Source: a virus
Strand: one strand, 5' to 3'
IMG/VR virus record: IMGVR_UViG_3300044626_000729
Span: 1-40,812 of that record
Length of the DNA stretch: 40,812 nucleotides
Both the position numbers and the translations under genes were made by a program. Shown here piece after piece: positions 10,501-17,799 of the stretch; position 1 is the stretch's first letter; each line of letters starts with the position of its first letter. Under the pieces are notes generated by a model. The model saw only the letters and a list, made by a program, of their open reading frames with translations. It had not been told where the DNA came from and did no database searches.

Positions 10501-13500
10501 ACCGGGCTACGATAGAACTATGTCTGAAGTTGAAGGTATTGTTCAGAAATCAAAACAAAGAAAGGTTAGTGAGTCTAAGATATTTGATAATGTAATGAGT
10601 TATGTTACGGGTTCAAAAATATATGAAGATGCCACAGACGTACAAAGAGAAGCTTTAGTTCGTGATGTTCGTAAGAGATTTGGTTTAAAAGAAAAAGCAG
10701 CTCCATCAGTTAATAAATTATTTGGCAAAATTAAAGATGTCAAAAAAGTTACAATTACTGAGAAAGCAGCTCTTATTAAACAAATCAAAGACAGAGCTAA
10801 AGGTGCAAGAGAATCTGTTCAAGCTTGGAAGAAACAATCTGAAGAGTTTGCTAAAGAACTTGATGATTTAGTTAAAGTAGGAAAAATAACCAATACGCAA
10901 GTTGGTATAATACTTAAAAGATTTTCTAAGGTAAATATCTTTAGCGAGAAATCAATGAATAGATTTACTGATTATATGGTAAAAGTATTTAACGACTCTA
11001 ACTATAAAAACAAATTAACTAAAGCAAGAGATGTATTATCTTCATTAAAGAAATTATCTAAAGACCAAACTAAAAATGCTGACCTTAGAGCAGTAGCTTC
11101 TGAGTTCATCAAAATAGACCCGTCTTTCGTAGAAAACATTGATGAGTATAATGATATTGCAAATAAATTAAAAACAGCAGTAGATGGCTCTAAAATAAGA
11201 AAATCAACTACTAAGTTTGCAGAAACTGTAAACGCAGAAGATGTTATTTCTTATGTTGAGAAAACACTTGTAGACCAAGAATCAAAAATCAGGGAAGAAA
11301 GTATTCAAGAGTTACAAGATTTATTAGGTGTAGATGCATCTGAATTTAGCGCTGAAGAGATTAATACTTTATTAGAATCTGATAAAGATATTTCTAAAGA
11401 CGATGAGAAAATAGTAAGAGCTTCAATTAAAAAAGCATTTGATATTTACTCTACTGTAATAAAAGAAATGTTAAGCACAGGGCTTGACCCTTTCACAGAA
11501 GAAGATATTACTTTTACTAAAGAACAAAAAGAACTTATTGAAAGGTTTATGAAGATAGACCCTGATAAGATTACAGATGCAAAAGAAGCATTGAGAGCTG
11601 TTGACTCTCTCATAAACTTTATACAGAATAAATCAACAGCAGGAATGTTAAAATCAATTGCTCAGTATGAAGGAATAGAAGGAGGAGAGCAAGCTGTTAG
11701 TGAAGGGTTAAAAGCAACAAGACTTAGAAAGTATTGGAGTACAAGATTGGGATTAGGTCTCGGAGAGCAAATCACATCGCTACCTGTATTGTTTGATAAA
11801 ATGTTTAAAGGAGTTACAAGAGCATTAAGAGTTGAAGAACTTATAGGTATGTCTGATTTAATTAATAATAGCTCTAAAAAAGAATCTGAATCTAATAGAA
11901 TAGTTAAAGAGTATGTAAATAAATTCTACAAAACAAAAGCAAACGGAGAGTCTTTTAATTCTGCATACAATGATATTGAACGAGGAGTGTTTGCTCATAT
12001 TTTTAGAAATGTAATTGGACCTGAATCAAGAATGAAAGAAGTTTTCAGTAAAAGAAAACAAGAAGTTTTAGATGCTATTGATTTATTATCTAAAAGAGGA
12101 AATGATTCAGAGAAAGAAATAGCTCAACTTTTACAAAAAGTATATGATAAAATATTAGATGGCTCTGAAAATATTCAAGATGTTATTGGTAAAACTGATG
12201 CGAACAATGTAAAAGCTGTTGAGCATTGGGTAAAAGAATGGTCTAATAAATACGACTCATTAGCTGATTTGGCTATTAACTTCTACAATAAAGTATTAGG
12301 TAGAGACTTAAACTATACTCCTGATAAAATTAAAAAGCTTCAGGATAAAATGCAGGATATTGATTTAGAAGATATACAATCTCAATTCTTTGCTAATACT
12401 GACGAGATTTTATATGATAAAAAATCAGGAAGTTTAATGGATAAGCAAGAAAATAGAAGTATACCTAAAGATATGTATGTAGATTTTTCATTTGATAAGA
12501 AAAATGCAAATGCTATGAACGATGCTTTGGCTGATTTATATACTGCATTTGATGTAGCTAAAGTAGGTTCATTCCTCAAATCTAAAGAATTTAGAAAGGT
12601 ATTTCCATCAGCTAAAGATGCAAATCTTATAGATAAAAGAATAAAAAAATTCGTTAGATTAACAAGAAAGAAAACTCCTTTTACTAATCAAGATATATCT
12701 AACCTTTTAAAAGCAGCAAATAAATTAGCTAAGCTTGGTGTTGCAGCATCATTAGCATCTCCTGCTCAGCCATTTAAGCAAACCATACCGGTTATGTTTA
12801 GTACTGCTATGAGTGCGGGTAGTGTAGGCCTTGGTATAGCATTTAATAAAAACTTCAATAATTGGCTTGACAATTTAGGATTCGCTATATCAAATAGAGG
12901 TGTTGAGGCTCAGGCTGAGATAGAGTCGTTAAATAAATTATTAGAGAAAGCAGCAGATATGCCACTTGATAAAGCTTTAAAATTCATAGAAAGAACAAAC
13001 GATAAAGCATTGAAAGTATTGTTGGTTAACTTTGATGTTTGGATTGCAAGAGCTTCATTTAAAGCATACTATGAGCAGTATTTAAAAAACAAAGGCCTTT
13101 ATGAGACCACTGAAACAGTGCAAACAGAAAGTGGAGAGCGAACAGTAATTGAAAAAGGAATTGATTACAGTAAACACGAAGTAAATAAAGAGGCTGCTAA
13201 TTATGCTCAAAGGATGGTAGATAGACAACAAAATATATCTAACCCTGAATTAGCCGGAGATTTATTTACAAGCGAAGATGCTGCAAAAAAAGCATTTGTT
13301 AAAATGCTTATGCCTTTCTCAAGTTTTAGAACGAATCAATCTGCAAGACTTGGAGCTGACTTAAGTACATTAGAATATTGGAATACTTCTACAAAAGAAG
13401 ATAAAGTTATTGCTCTAAGGTCTATAGCAGGATATGTATTAGAAGCTGCTGCATATAGAAGTTTACAAATAGGATTTGCTTTATTGACGTATTCAGCTGC

Positions 13501-14143
13501 AAAAGCTATAATGGGAGCAGATGATGAAGAAGAAGATAAAAAATATGTAGAAAACCTATTAACAGGTTCGGGTCAAAGTTTTATGACTGATACTTTTTCT
13601 CCAATACCGTTAGCAGACCCATTTATGCAAGATGCAATGGCGTTTAGTGCAGAAGAAATTCAATCCTTAATGGAGATTCCTGAAGAAGAAAGAAAAAGAT
13701 TATTCCCTTCTCAAGAACAATCTGCATTGAAAATATTTGGTACTTATGGTATACCTTTACAAAAAGCAAAAGATATATATTCTTTAGGAAGATTAGCTTA
13801 TACTCAGAAGTATACTGATAAATATGGTAAAGAAAAACAAATAAGTAAAGAAGAATCTGATAAATTAAAAATATTGATAGGTCCTTTATTTGCTGCATCT
13901 GTTATGGGGGTAGGTAGTCCTGATATGACATCTATTGCCAACAAATCAATTAAGATGGCTAAAAAATCTAATAAAATAGATATGGAATTACTTAAGAAAA
14001 CAAATCCTAAATTATATGAAAGATTCAAAAAATTACAGGCTAAAAGTTTAGATAAGGAATTTCAAGCTAAATTAGAGGAAAGAAGAAAAAGAATGGAAGA
14101 GAGATTGAAAAAGAAAATAGAAGAGAGAGCAAAAAAAGATTAA
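7547..14143 (+). CDS. Giant internal virion protein, gp16-like ejection protein
   Basis: 2198 residues, the largest gene in the window. Residues 2-29 and 32-59 are two copies of one short repeat (EVINDLYSRAKSKGY and EVINDSYSYVKSKGY). Around residues 495-545 lies an Ala/Gly-rich stretch (AVLGLAESAPAMIGGAGPAG) that could insert in a membrane; residues 820-990 are acidic Glu/Val/Thr-rich low complexity; the rest is helical, and the last 50 residues are highly charged coiled coil (EERRKRMEERLKKK). No lytic transglycosylase motif like that at the N-terminus of T7 gp16 was seen. Known: T7 gp16 is ejected and spans the inner membrane. Inference: same place in this virion. Its stop overlaps the stop of the convergent gene. 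Confidence 0.6.
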   Translation: MDEEVINDLYSRAKSKGYSKGREDFVKLLHNDSEVINDSYSYVKSKGYGKDINSFYNLIGKVETEPSTQKKKFVSDSSLEDGSSELPKSTKPLSDMPTLDQQGLESAMAKRQSAPTDMSGTTIFKTDVKAKKTFERLAKENQKLSAEKKKYGDIFDKQLTTKPKAEESQYLKDRLSSIDTDLINKTEESVVPELEYQFGDLGFKFEETGALGDYVKVTAPNGKTSEISLDNLFSSKSKVQSEILQKFIKENTPAKGLFVLEKTMREQDKKFNSQKQVDESIKGITDDVNVLNAKQKQYIAKKSQFDKELNILGPNATKEQLDLLDQQRIALNDEMKSLLKEEEKIKQKSGRLSSAVGKYTINKSKQGGWFGGIQDAIARGQGKISAGTSNLMIDIIAETNSNEKMVAPEELKKQTLIAAKKLNIQGPAEGQSYKQWRESLSEDENDDIEDEIDDFVKKSMKSNTLPYIRIGAEEIFGDPETTKQWGDLKKQDFWGGAVLGLAESAPAMIGGAGPAGWAQRTAQMYAQVSDGLAEEMESNPEFKDVSENEKLAITLPIGITGAILEEFGLRNIKGSQGLINSLTLKALGKAGKGVTAKTFRELVENEVESAIARGAITITAAGAAEFETGAAQELADTSYKALYNEIKGKEMFDTPDSVQDLIENVAVAGAQEAVGGFILGVPTGVSVAYSEKGFLKMDDASFETFANMANDDKMQSAYIASLKNKIAQGELSVSEAKDQLNNYRNSVGLFRQLPDGLTTQEKKEAMNLLKEKRDLENYIEGKDSALVVKQKNRIAEINDSLTKLSETNAVQEQSTTEIPVQSETGVSEEVEGRTPEAEPEVVTEQVTEEEVVQPEAVTEQVVEEEVKDFDLNLPENKDNIVVSESEDGFTLVDSETNNPIEVLNENAGQESIGLSKPYATEVEAQTRLEELKAEPEVLAEQVAEETQAEVTAPQTIIEEQAPVEEVAVVEEAPVVETQQLNEQDLPGYDRTMSEVEGIVQKSKQRKVSESKIFDNVMSYVTGSKIYEDATDVQREALVRDVRKRFGLKEKAAPSVNKLFGKIKDVKKVTITEKAALIKQIKDRAKGARESVQAWKKQSEEFAKELDDLVKVGKITNTQVGIILKRFSKVNIFSEKSMNRFTDYMVKVFNDSNYKNKLTKARDVLSSLKKLSKDQTKNADLRAVASEFIKIDPSFVENIDEYNDIANKLKTAVDGSKIRKSTTKFAETVNAEDVISYVEKTLVDQESKIREESIQELQDLLGVDASEFSAEEINTLLESDKDISKDDEKIVRASIKKAFDIYSTVIKEMLSTGLDPFTEEDITFTKEQKELIERFMKIDPDKITDAKEALRAVDSLINFIQNKSTAGMLKSIAQYEGIEGGEQAVSEGLKATRLRKYWSTRLGLGLGEQITSLPVLFDKMFKGVTRALRVEELIGMSDLINNSSKKESESNRIVKEYVNKFYKTKANGESFNSAYNDIERGVFAHIFRNVIGPESRMKEVFSKRKQEVLDAIDLLSKRGNDSEKEIAQLLQKVYDKILDGSENIQDVIGKTDANNVKAVEHWVKEWSNKYDSLADLAINFYNKVLGRDLNYTPDKIKKLQDKMQDIDLEDIQSQFFANTDEILYDKKSGSLMDKQENRSIPKDMYVDFSFDKKNANAMNDALADLYTAFDVAKVGSFLKSKEFRKVFPSAKDANLIDKRIKKFVRLTRKKTPFTNQDISNLLKAANKLAKLGVAASLASPAQPFKQTIPVMFSTAMSAGSVGLGIAFNKNFNNWLDNLGFAISNRGVEAQAEIESLNKLLEKAADMPLDKALKFIERTNDKALKVLLVNFDVWIARASFKAYYEQYLKNKGLYETTETVQTESGERTVIEKGIDYSKHEVNKEAANYAQRMVDRQQNISNPELAGDLFTSEDAAKKAFVKMLMPFSSFRTNQSARLGADLSTLEYWNTSTKEDKVIALRSIAGYVLEAAAYRSLQIGFALLTYSAAKAIMGADDEEEDKKYVENLLTGSGQSFMTDTFSPIPLADPFMQDAMAFSAEEIQSLMEIPEEERKRLFPSQEQSALKIFGTYGIPLQKAKDIYSLGRLAYTQKYTDKYGKEKQISKEESDKLKILIGPLFAASVMGVGSPDMTSIANKSIKMAKKSNKIDMELLKKTNPKLYERFKKLQAKSLDKEFQAKLEERRKRMEERLKKKIEERAKKD

Positions 14144-14553
14144 ACATATCTTATATACTTTAGTTCTTTTTGTTTATCATAATAAACCATTAGTTCTAAA
14201 TTATTGAAGGAGTTGTCTCGTGGGGTTCTTCCGCCCCACTTGATTTCTCCTTTTAGTTTGTTGGCCTTTCCGTAAATGATACCATCTTCACAAGCCCATA
14301 TAACTACAGGAGGTAATCTTTTATCTACTAACTTAACTAACTTTCTTGCAGTTACCGGAAGAGGATAAGCATTGTGTATTGTTCTTATTCTTCCTTTAAC
14401 TTCTGCATAAGCTATTAGTCCTCCATCTTTATCGAATATCTTATAGTCGACATCGTGTGGGTCAAGTTTTTTAAATGAACCACCAAATATATTTACAAAG
14501 GTTTGTATAGCTTTTTTCTCTCTTATTAAGTCCTGTTCGGTTTCAAAAGTCAT
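14140..14553 (-). CDS. PD-(D/E)XK nuclease-like protein
   Basis: 137 residues. DVDYKIFDKDGG followed by AYAEVKGR gives the Asp and Glu-x-Lys of a PD-(D/E)XK nuclease core near residues 35-55. The rest (KRLPPVVIWACEDG) would supply further strands. No tetrameric restriction or resolvase signature is recognised, so the substrate is unknown; phage DNA processing is the natural guess from the neighbourhood. Its start overlaps the upstream gene by 11 bases, and its stop TAA shares the sequence TTAA with the convergent gp16-like gene. Confidence 0.55.
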   Translation of the reverse strand: MTFETEQDLIREKKAIQTFVNIFGGSFKKLDPHDVDYKIFDKDGGLIAYAEVKGRIRTIHNAYPLPVTARKLVKLVDKRLPPVVIWACEDGIIYGKANKLKGEIKWGGRTPRDNSFNNLELMVYYDKQKELKYIRYV

Positions 14554-14719
14554 CTTCTTCTATTGATTTTAAAATGCAACGCAATTCCATAATTAAGAAC
14601 TGAACATCTCTCGGTACAGTCTTAAATTCTCTGTCAACTAACTTCTCGTAAATGTCAGTCAACACTATGTGGTACTCTTCTATTCTTCGAGATATTCTCT
14701 CAGCTCTTTGTTGCTCCAT
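14543..14719 (-). CDS. Small helical hypothetical protein
   Basis: 58 residues (MEQQRAERISRRIEEYHIVL...EEDDF), read directly from the minus strand. It is charged, helical and without Cys or membrane segments. The end overlaps the start of the nuclease-like gene by 11 bases, consistent with coupled translation within the same transcript. No family is recognised. Confidence 0.6.
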   Translation of the reverse strand: MEQQRAERISRRIEEYHIVLTDIYEKLVDREFKTVPRDVQFLIMELRCILKSIEEDDF

Positions 14720-14730
14720 AACATTTGATT

Positions 14731-15198
14731 TTATAAATCAAAAGATGGTAATATAACTTCTTTGCAATACTCTATCGTTGGCATCTTTCTATTTTCTTTT
14801 TGGTATCCTTCAAGACGCTCAACAAAATTGTTAAGTAGGTGGTCTCTTTCTAAAATAGCTTTCTCCAATCTCTCTGCTAAAGATATTGCTTCCAAATGTA
14901 TATCATCATTTGACTTCATTATTATTTTTCTATTCTCTAATAAGAATTTCTTCTTACATATATTGTATTTTCTTTTAAATGTCGAATCAAATTCTAATAG
15001 GTTCTCTATGTTGTTTACATAATGAATAATAGTTGCGTGGTCCTTATCTATTGTATTGCCAATTTGTTCGTAGGCATATCCTAAATCTCTAAGTATTTTA
15101 GCGTATACTTTACGACCATCTACAGCACTTCTTTTCCTTCTTTTTGATTCTATATCTATTGAGAATATTTCGTTTACTATTTGTTTTAATGCTTCCAT
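14731..15198 (-). CDS. DnaA domain IV-like DNA-binding protein
   Basis: 155 residues. Residues 19-60 (RKRSAVDGRKVYAKILRDLGY, then EQIGNTIDKDHATIIHYV) reproduce the helix-turn-helix and the signature DHxTxxH of DnaA domain IV, which reads DHTTVMYA in E. coli. There is no AAA+ domain, so it is a stand-alone DNA binder. The C-terminal half is a charged coiled-coil-like helix. It may recognise DnaA-box-like sites in the phage or host origin; a second such protein is encoded at 24452-24754. Confidence 0.7.
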   Translation of the reverse strand: MEALKQIVNEIFSIDIESKRRKRSAVDGRKVYAKILRDLGYAYEQIGNTIDKDHATIIHYVNNIENLLEFDSTFKRKYNICKKKFLLENRKIIMKSNDDIHLEAISLAERLEKAILERDHLLNNFVERLEGYQKENRKMPTIEYCKEVILPSFDL

Positions 15199-15202
15199 TT
15201 AA

Positions 15203-15445
15203 TTAAAGTGGTTTATATATTTCTGTTTTTAATCCGTGTTTTTCTAACTCTTCTATTCTAAAATCCTGTAGAGGAGAAGTCTTTCCATTTTGGGTCTTCA
15301 CTTCCACAAATAGAACATCTGAGTTTTTTGGTATAGCTATAAGGTCAGGTATACCCGGCTTATTTGTATTTATTAATTTTATTACATAATAACCTTCCTT
15401 TTCAAGTTCTTTTATTTTTTTGTTTTGAATTTTTGATTCTAACAT
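15203..15445 (-). CDS. VRR-NUC-type nuclease
   Basis: 80 residues from ATG 15445; a TTG nine bases upstream overlaps the homing endonuclease stop and is less likely. GIPDLIAIP, LFVEVKT, then SPLQDFRIEELEKHG give the G-x-PD, E-V-K and Q-(x)n signature of VRR-NUC, a PD-(D/E)XK branch found in phages and in structure-specific nucleases. The size fits the compact phage form. Its first 25 codons are far more A-rich than the rest, like the adjacent GIY-YIG gene, and a truncated copy of the same N-terminus lies on the other side of that gene. Confidence 0.75.
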   Translation of the reverse strand: MLESKIQNKKIKELEKEGYYVIKLINTNKPGIPDLIAIPKNSDVLFVEVKTQNGKTSPLQDFRIEELEKHGLKTEIYKPL

Positions 15446-15447
15446 AT

Positions 15448-16236
15448 TTAACAATAAATTAAATTAATATTATTTTTTAATCTTCCATTTAATTTTGATT
15501 TTAATGTTGATTGAGGAATATTATTATACAAAGCCGCCTCTTTTGTTCCTATATAAAAAACACCTGTTTGAGTATTTAATATTATTTTTGAAAAAATATT
15601 TTTTAAATTTTCTTTTTCGTTTTCAGACATTTTTTTATTAACACCATTTTTATTTCCTTTTTGAGATAAAGACATTTTATCTTTAGTTGTATCGGAATGT
15701 TTCTTACCAAACATCCCACTAATCTTTCCTGAATTTGATTTAGATATTTTTAATTTTGTTTCTTTAGAATGTACTTTTCCAATATTTGAAAGTGATATTT
15801 TTAATTTTGATTCTTCAGAATGTTTTTTATCACTCATAGCGCCTTTTCTTCCTTTCATTCGAATAGACATTTTTAATTTAGTATCTTCACTTACTAATCT
15901 TCCAATTGATTTTTTCCTTATTTTTTCCTTGGTATATTCTGAAAGATATCCGCTTTTATCATCTGTTTTAGTTAATTTTAAATTTAAACCTATTTCTAAA
16001 ACATTATAATGTTCTTGAAAAAATCTTTCTCTATTATTTAATAATTCAATACAGCATTCTTCTATAATTTCAAATATATGATTTTCTACTCCATACTTTA
16101 AAAAAGAATTATAGAGTTTAATCTGACTTACACAACTTCTTAATTTTTTATATTGAGTAAATCTTTTTTCAATATTTATTGATTGACCAATATAAATCTT
16201 ATTATTTGGAGAAGTAATTTTATAAATTCCTATCAT
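15448..16236 (-). CDS. GIY-YIG homing endonuclease with NUMOD modules
   Basis: 262 residues. GIY is at residues 3-5 and YIG at 15-17, with the expected Arg at 25 (IEKRF). Residues 100-190 contain several NUMOD3-like repeats (KLKISLSNIGK, KLKISKSNSGK, DKMSLSQKGN), and the C-terminus (NTQTGVFYIGTKEAA, then STLKSKLNGR) is a NUMOD1-like DNA-binding HTH. The gene is extremely AT-rich compared with its neighbours, as is usual for recently arrived homing genes. It lies between an intact VRR-NUC gene (two bases downstream) and a truncated duplicate of that gene's start (upstream). Confidence 0.9.
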   Translation of the reverse strand: MIGIYKITSPNNKIYIGQSINIEKRFTQYKKLRSCVSQIKLYNSFLKYGVENHIFEIIEECCIELLNNRERFFQEHYNVLEIGLNLKLTKTDDKSGYLSEYTKEKIRKKSIGRLVSEDTKLKMSIRMKGRKGAMSDKKHSEESKLKISLSNIGKVHSKETKLKISKSNSGKISGMFGKKHSDTTKDKMSLSQKGNKNGVNKKMSENEKENLKNIFSKIILNTQTGVFYIGTKEAALYNNIPQSTLKSKLNGRLKNNINLIYC

Positions 16237-16318
16237 ATAAAAAATTTAAATTAATAACATAGTACCCTTGAGCCTCAAGCTCTTTAATTTTTTTCGACTG
16301 TATGACGCTCTCTCTCAT
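16220..16318 (-). pseudogene. Displaced 5' end of a VRR-NUC gene
   Basis: A 32-codon reading frame starting MRESVIQSKKIKELE and continuing EAQGYYVINL. Residues 4-24 match residues 3-23 of the intact VRR-NUC protein (SKIQNKKIKELE, GYYVIKL) at about 16 of 21 positions, then similarity stops at the upstream edge of the homing endonuclease gene and the frame ends. The codons differ heavily from the intact copy and are richer in G+C, so this is a divergent allele, not a recent duplication. Most likely it is the resident gene's original start, stranded by the insertion. Confidence 0.65.
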
Positions 16319-16383
16319 AACTAAGTATTGTAGCAATTTTATATTGCTTGATTATTTACTTTAAAAACTGCCACAATACGACA

Positions 16384-16393
16384 GTTAGTAGCC
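16384..16393. repeat. Left arm of 10-bp inverted repeat flanking the methyltransferase gene
   Basis: GTTAGTAGCC here is the exact reverse complement of GGCTACTAAC at 16953-16962. After one mismatch the match continues for four bases (TTTT inside the left arm; AAAA inside the right arm). The pair encloses only the methyltransferase-like gene in a 579-bp unit. Confidence 0.55.
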
Positions 16394-16396
16394 ATT

Positions 16397-16915
16397 TTAA
16401 GAAACAGCATCAAACACCGAAACAACCTGCACCCGACCAAAGTAAGTTTTAGGTTGCCACACTAATACATCTGACAAAAGAAACTTTTCCTGTGCCTTTT
16501 TGTATGTTCCTGTTGGATTTGCAGGGATAAACCAATGCTGAAAAATAATCCTTTTACTTGCTACTCTTGAAAGTTCTGCTAATAAATCGTGATTCCATTG
16601 GAAATTTCCGTTGTAAGGCGGGTCGCAAATTACTGTTTCAAATTCGTTATCCTTTACAAAGTCCTGCATTTTTGAGGCATCGCAAATTATGTCAGGATTA
16701 TTTTCAGCATCAGCATCTAATCGCACATCGCCAAGTAATGATTTACCACAGCAAACGTGCAATGTTTTACCAATAAACAATCCCTGCAAAACATCTTCAA
16801 TGCTATCATTCCAAAGTTTCTTTTGCACTCTGTAAATGTGGCTCGTTCCTGCCAACGGCACATTCCCTTTTGTCTTGTTAATTGCAGGTTGATTTTTGTA
16901 AGTTACACTTGCCAT
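16397..16915 (-). CDS. DPPY-type DNA methyltransferase-like protein
   Basis: 172 residues. Residues 52-80 (LHVCCGKSLLGDVRLDAD) have the shape of a SAM-binding motif I region, and DPPY at 98-101 (VICDPPYNGNF) is the catalytic motif IV of N6-adenine or N4-cytosine methyltransferases. No target-recognition domain is apparent and the protein is short, so it may be a minimal enzyme or methylate another substrate. The gene is clearly richer in G+C than its neighbours and is bounded by inverted repeats, which suggests a mobile cassette. Possible role: protection against host restriction, or against the phage's own nucleases. Confidence 0.65.
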   Translation of the reverse strand: MASVTYKNQPAINKTKGNVPLAGTSHIYRVQKKLWNDSIEDVLQGLFIGKTLHVCCGKSLLGDVRLDADAENNPDIICDASKMQDFVKDNEFETVICDPPYNGNFQWNHDLLAELSRVASKRIIFQHWFIPANPTGTYKKAQEKFLLSDVLVWQPKTYFGRVQVVSVFDAVS

Positions 16916-16952
16916 ATTATTTGTTTTTAAATTAAATTCGTGAATAAAAAAC

Positions 16953-16962
16953 GGCTACTAAC
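16953..16962. repeat. Right arm of the inverted repeat flanking the methyltransferase gene
   Basis: GGCTACTAAC, partner of 16384-16393. It is followed by ACACTTGTTTGCACC and a T-run. The left outer sequence is also structured (AACTG and CAGTT arms around 16366-16386). I do not see a full integron attC signature. Confidence 0.55.
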
Positions 16963-17000
16963 ACTTGTTTGCACCTTTTTTTGTTTATATAGTAAATCCA

Positions 17001-17306
17001 TTATACTTCTATATTAGTTACTTTCATTAGTTCGTTTATAGAGAACGTAGCTTTGTTACACTCTTTAATAAACTCAATTAGTTTTTCAAGGTCTTCTTTT
17101 CTAAAAGCAAATCTATTTGCAAGGAACCAAGTGTATGGACTGCAGCTTTCATCTAACTCTATTTCTTCAAGTTGGAAAGCTAATTTTTTTTGGGGTAATA
17201 CGGTCATACTAAAAGATAATGTATATTCTTTATCTTTCTCTAACCATTTATGCTGAGGTATTTTACTTGGTTTGTTATCAGCATTAATGCACAAACATTT
17301 TATCAT
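17001..17306 (-). CDS. Conserved phage hypothetical protein
   Basis: 101 residues. The N-terminus (MIKCLCINADNKPSKIPQHKW, then KDKEYTL) resembles a short protein family I recall from Bacteroidota phages and plasmids whose function is unknown to me; a small beta-barrel fold is plausible. The C-terminal half is helical (RKEDLEKLIEFIKEC). Its start overlaps the upstream stop as ATGA. Confidence 0.6.
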   Translation of the reverse strand: MIKCLCINADNKPSKIPQHKWLEKDKEYTLSFSMTVLPQKKLAFQLEEIELDESCSPYTWFLANRFAFRKEDLEKLIEFIKECNKATFSINELMKVTNIEV

Positions 17307-17581
17307 CGCTTAGAACTTTTACCATTTTGACCATTACGGGCTCTATTCAATTTCATTCTCTCTTTTACTAAACGACCTGTTTTTGTGTGGCTTAAATCCA
17401 ATCCATCTCCATTACCATAAGTACCGGCTTCTCTATTAGCTTTGTTAAGCTCTACTCTGTAGTTCTTTCTTTTCTCAGTAGCTTGATACTTGGTATCGTA
17501 TGCTAACTTTTTCTTTCTTCTTTCTTCTGACATACCTAACTTGTCATAAGATGGGTGGGTCCCTGCTAATTTGTTTTTCAT
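17303..17581 (-). CDS. Conserved basic phage protein (GTYGNGDG family)
   Basis: 92 residues, Lys/Arg/Asn-rich, with YDTKYQ, then ELNKANREAGTYGNGDGLDLSH and NRARNGQNGKS. This signature recurs in small proteins of many phages; I know no proven function. The basic, Gly/Asn-rich build suggests nucleic-acid or virion contact. It is coupled (ATGA) to the downstream gene. Confidence 0.6.
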   Translation of the reverse strand: MKNKLAGTHPSYDKLGMSEERRKKKLAYDTKYQATEKRKNYRVELNKANREAGTYGNGDGLDLSHTKTGRLVKERMKLNRARNGQNGKSSKR

Positions 17582-17606
17582 AATCCTTTTCTTTTAGTGT
17601 AATATC

Positions 17607-17780
17607 TTATTCTTTTAATTCTTCTGCTAATTCTAATATAGCGTTATTAAATTGTTTTTCGTTAAATGTAGCTTGTAACATTAAGCCTTTAAATAGTTGC
17701 AGATATTCATCAAGTGTTATATCGTTATATTCTGTTTCTACTGTGTATGTATGTCCGTAGTTTTCTATTTGTATTTTCAT
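17607..17780 (-). CDS. Small acidic hypothetical protein
   Basis: 57 residues (MKIQIENYGHTYTVETEYND, then LDEYLQLFKGLMLQATFNEK). The C-terminus ILELAEELKE is helical. The pattern of a short beta hairpin followed by two helices recurs in Bacteroidota phage proteins I recall, always without assigned function. It lies 19 bases downstream of the helicase gene. Confidence 0.6.
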   Translation of the reverse strand: MKIQIENYGHTYTVETEYNDITLDEYLQLFKGLMLQATFNEKQFNNAILELAEELKE

Positions 17781-17799
17781 TTAAATTTATCCTTTAGTG

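Noticed and set aside
13644-13898. Minus-strand frames inside the 2198-residue gene (also near 10006, 10600, 12382, 13804)
   Set aside because: They oppose a long, compositionally coherent coding frame and read as hydrophobic or Ser-rich shadow sequences.
15448-16318. Group I intron holding the GIY-YIG gene
   Set aside because: The sequence downstream of the endonuclease repeats the same N-terminal codons as the upstream fragment, so splicing would duplicate residues instead of joining exons; no intron core was recognised.
16384-16962. Integron gene cassette
   Set aside because: The inverted repeats lack the GTTRRRY/RYYYAAC core pattern of attC, and no integrase or second cassette is present.
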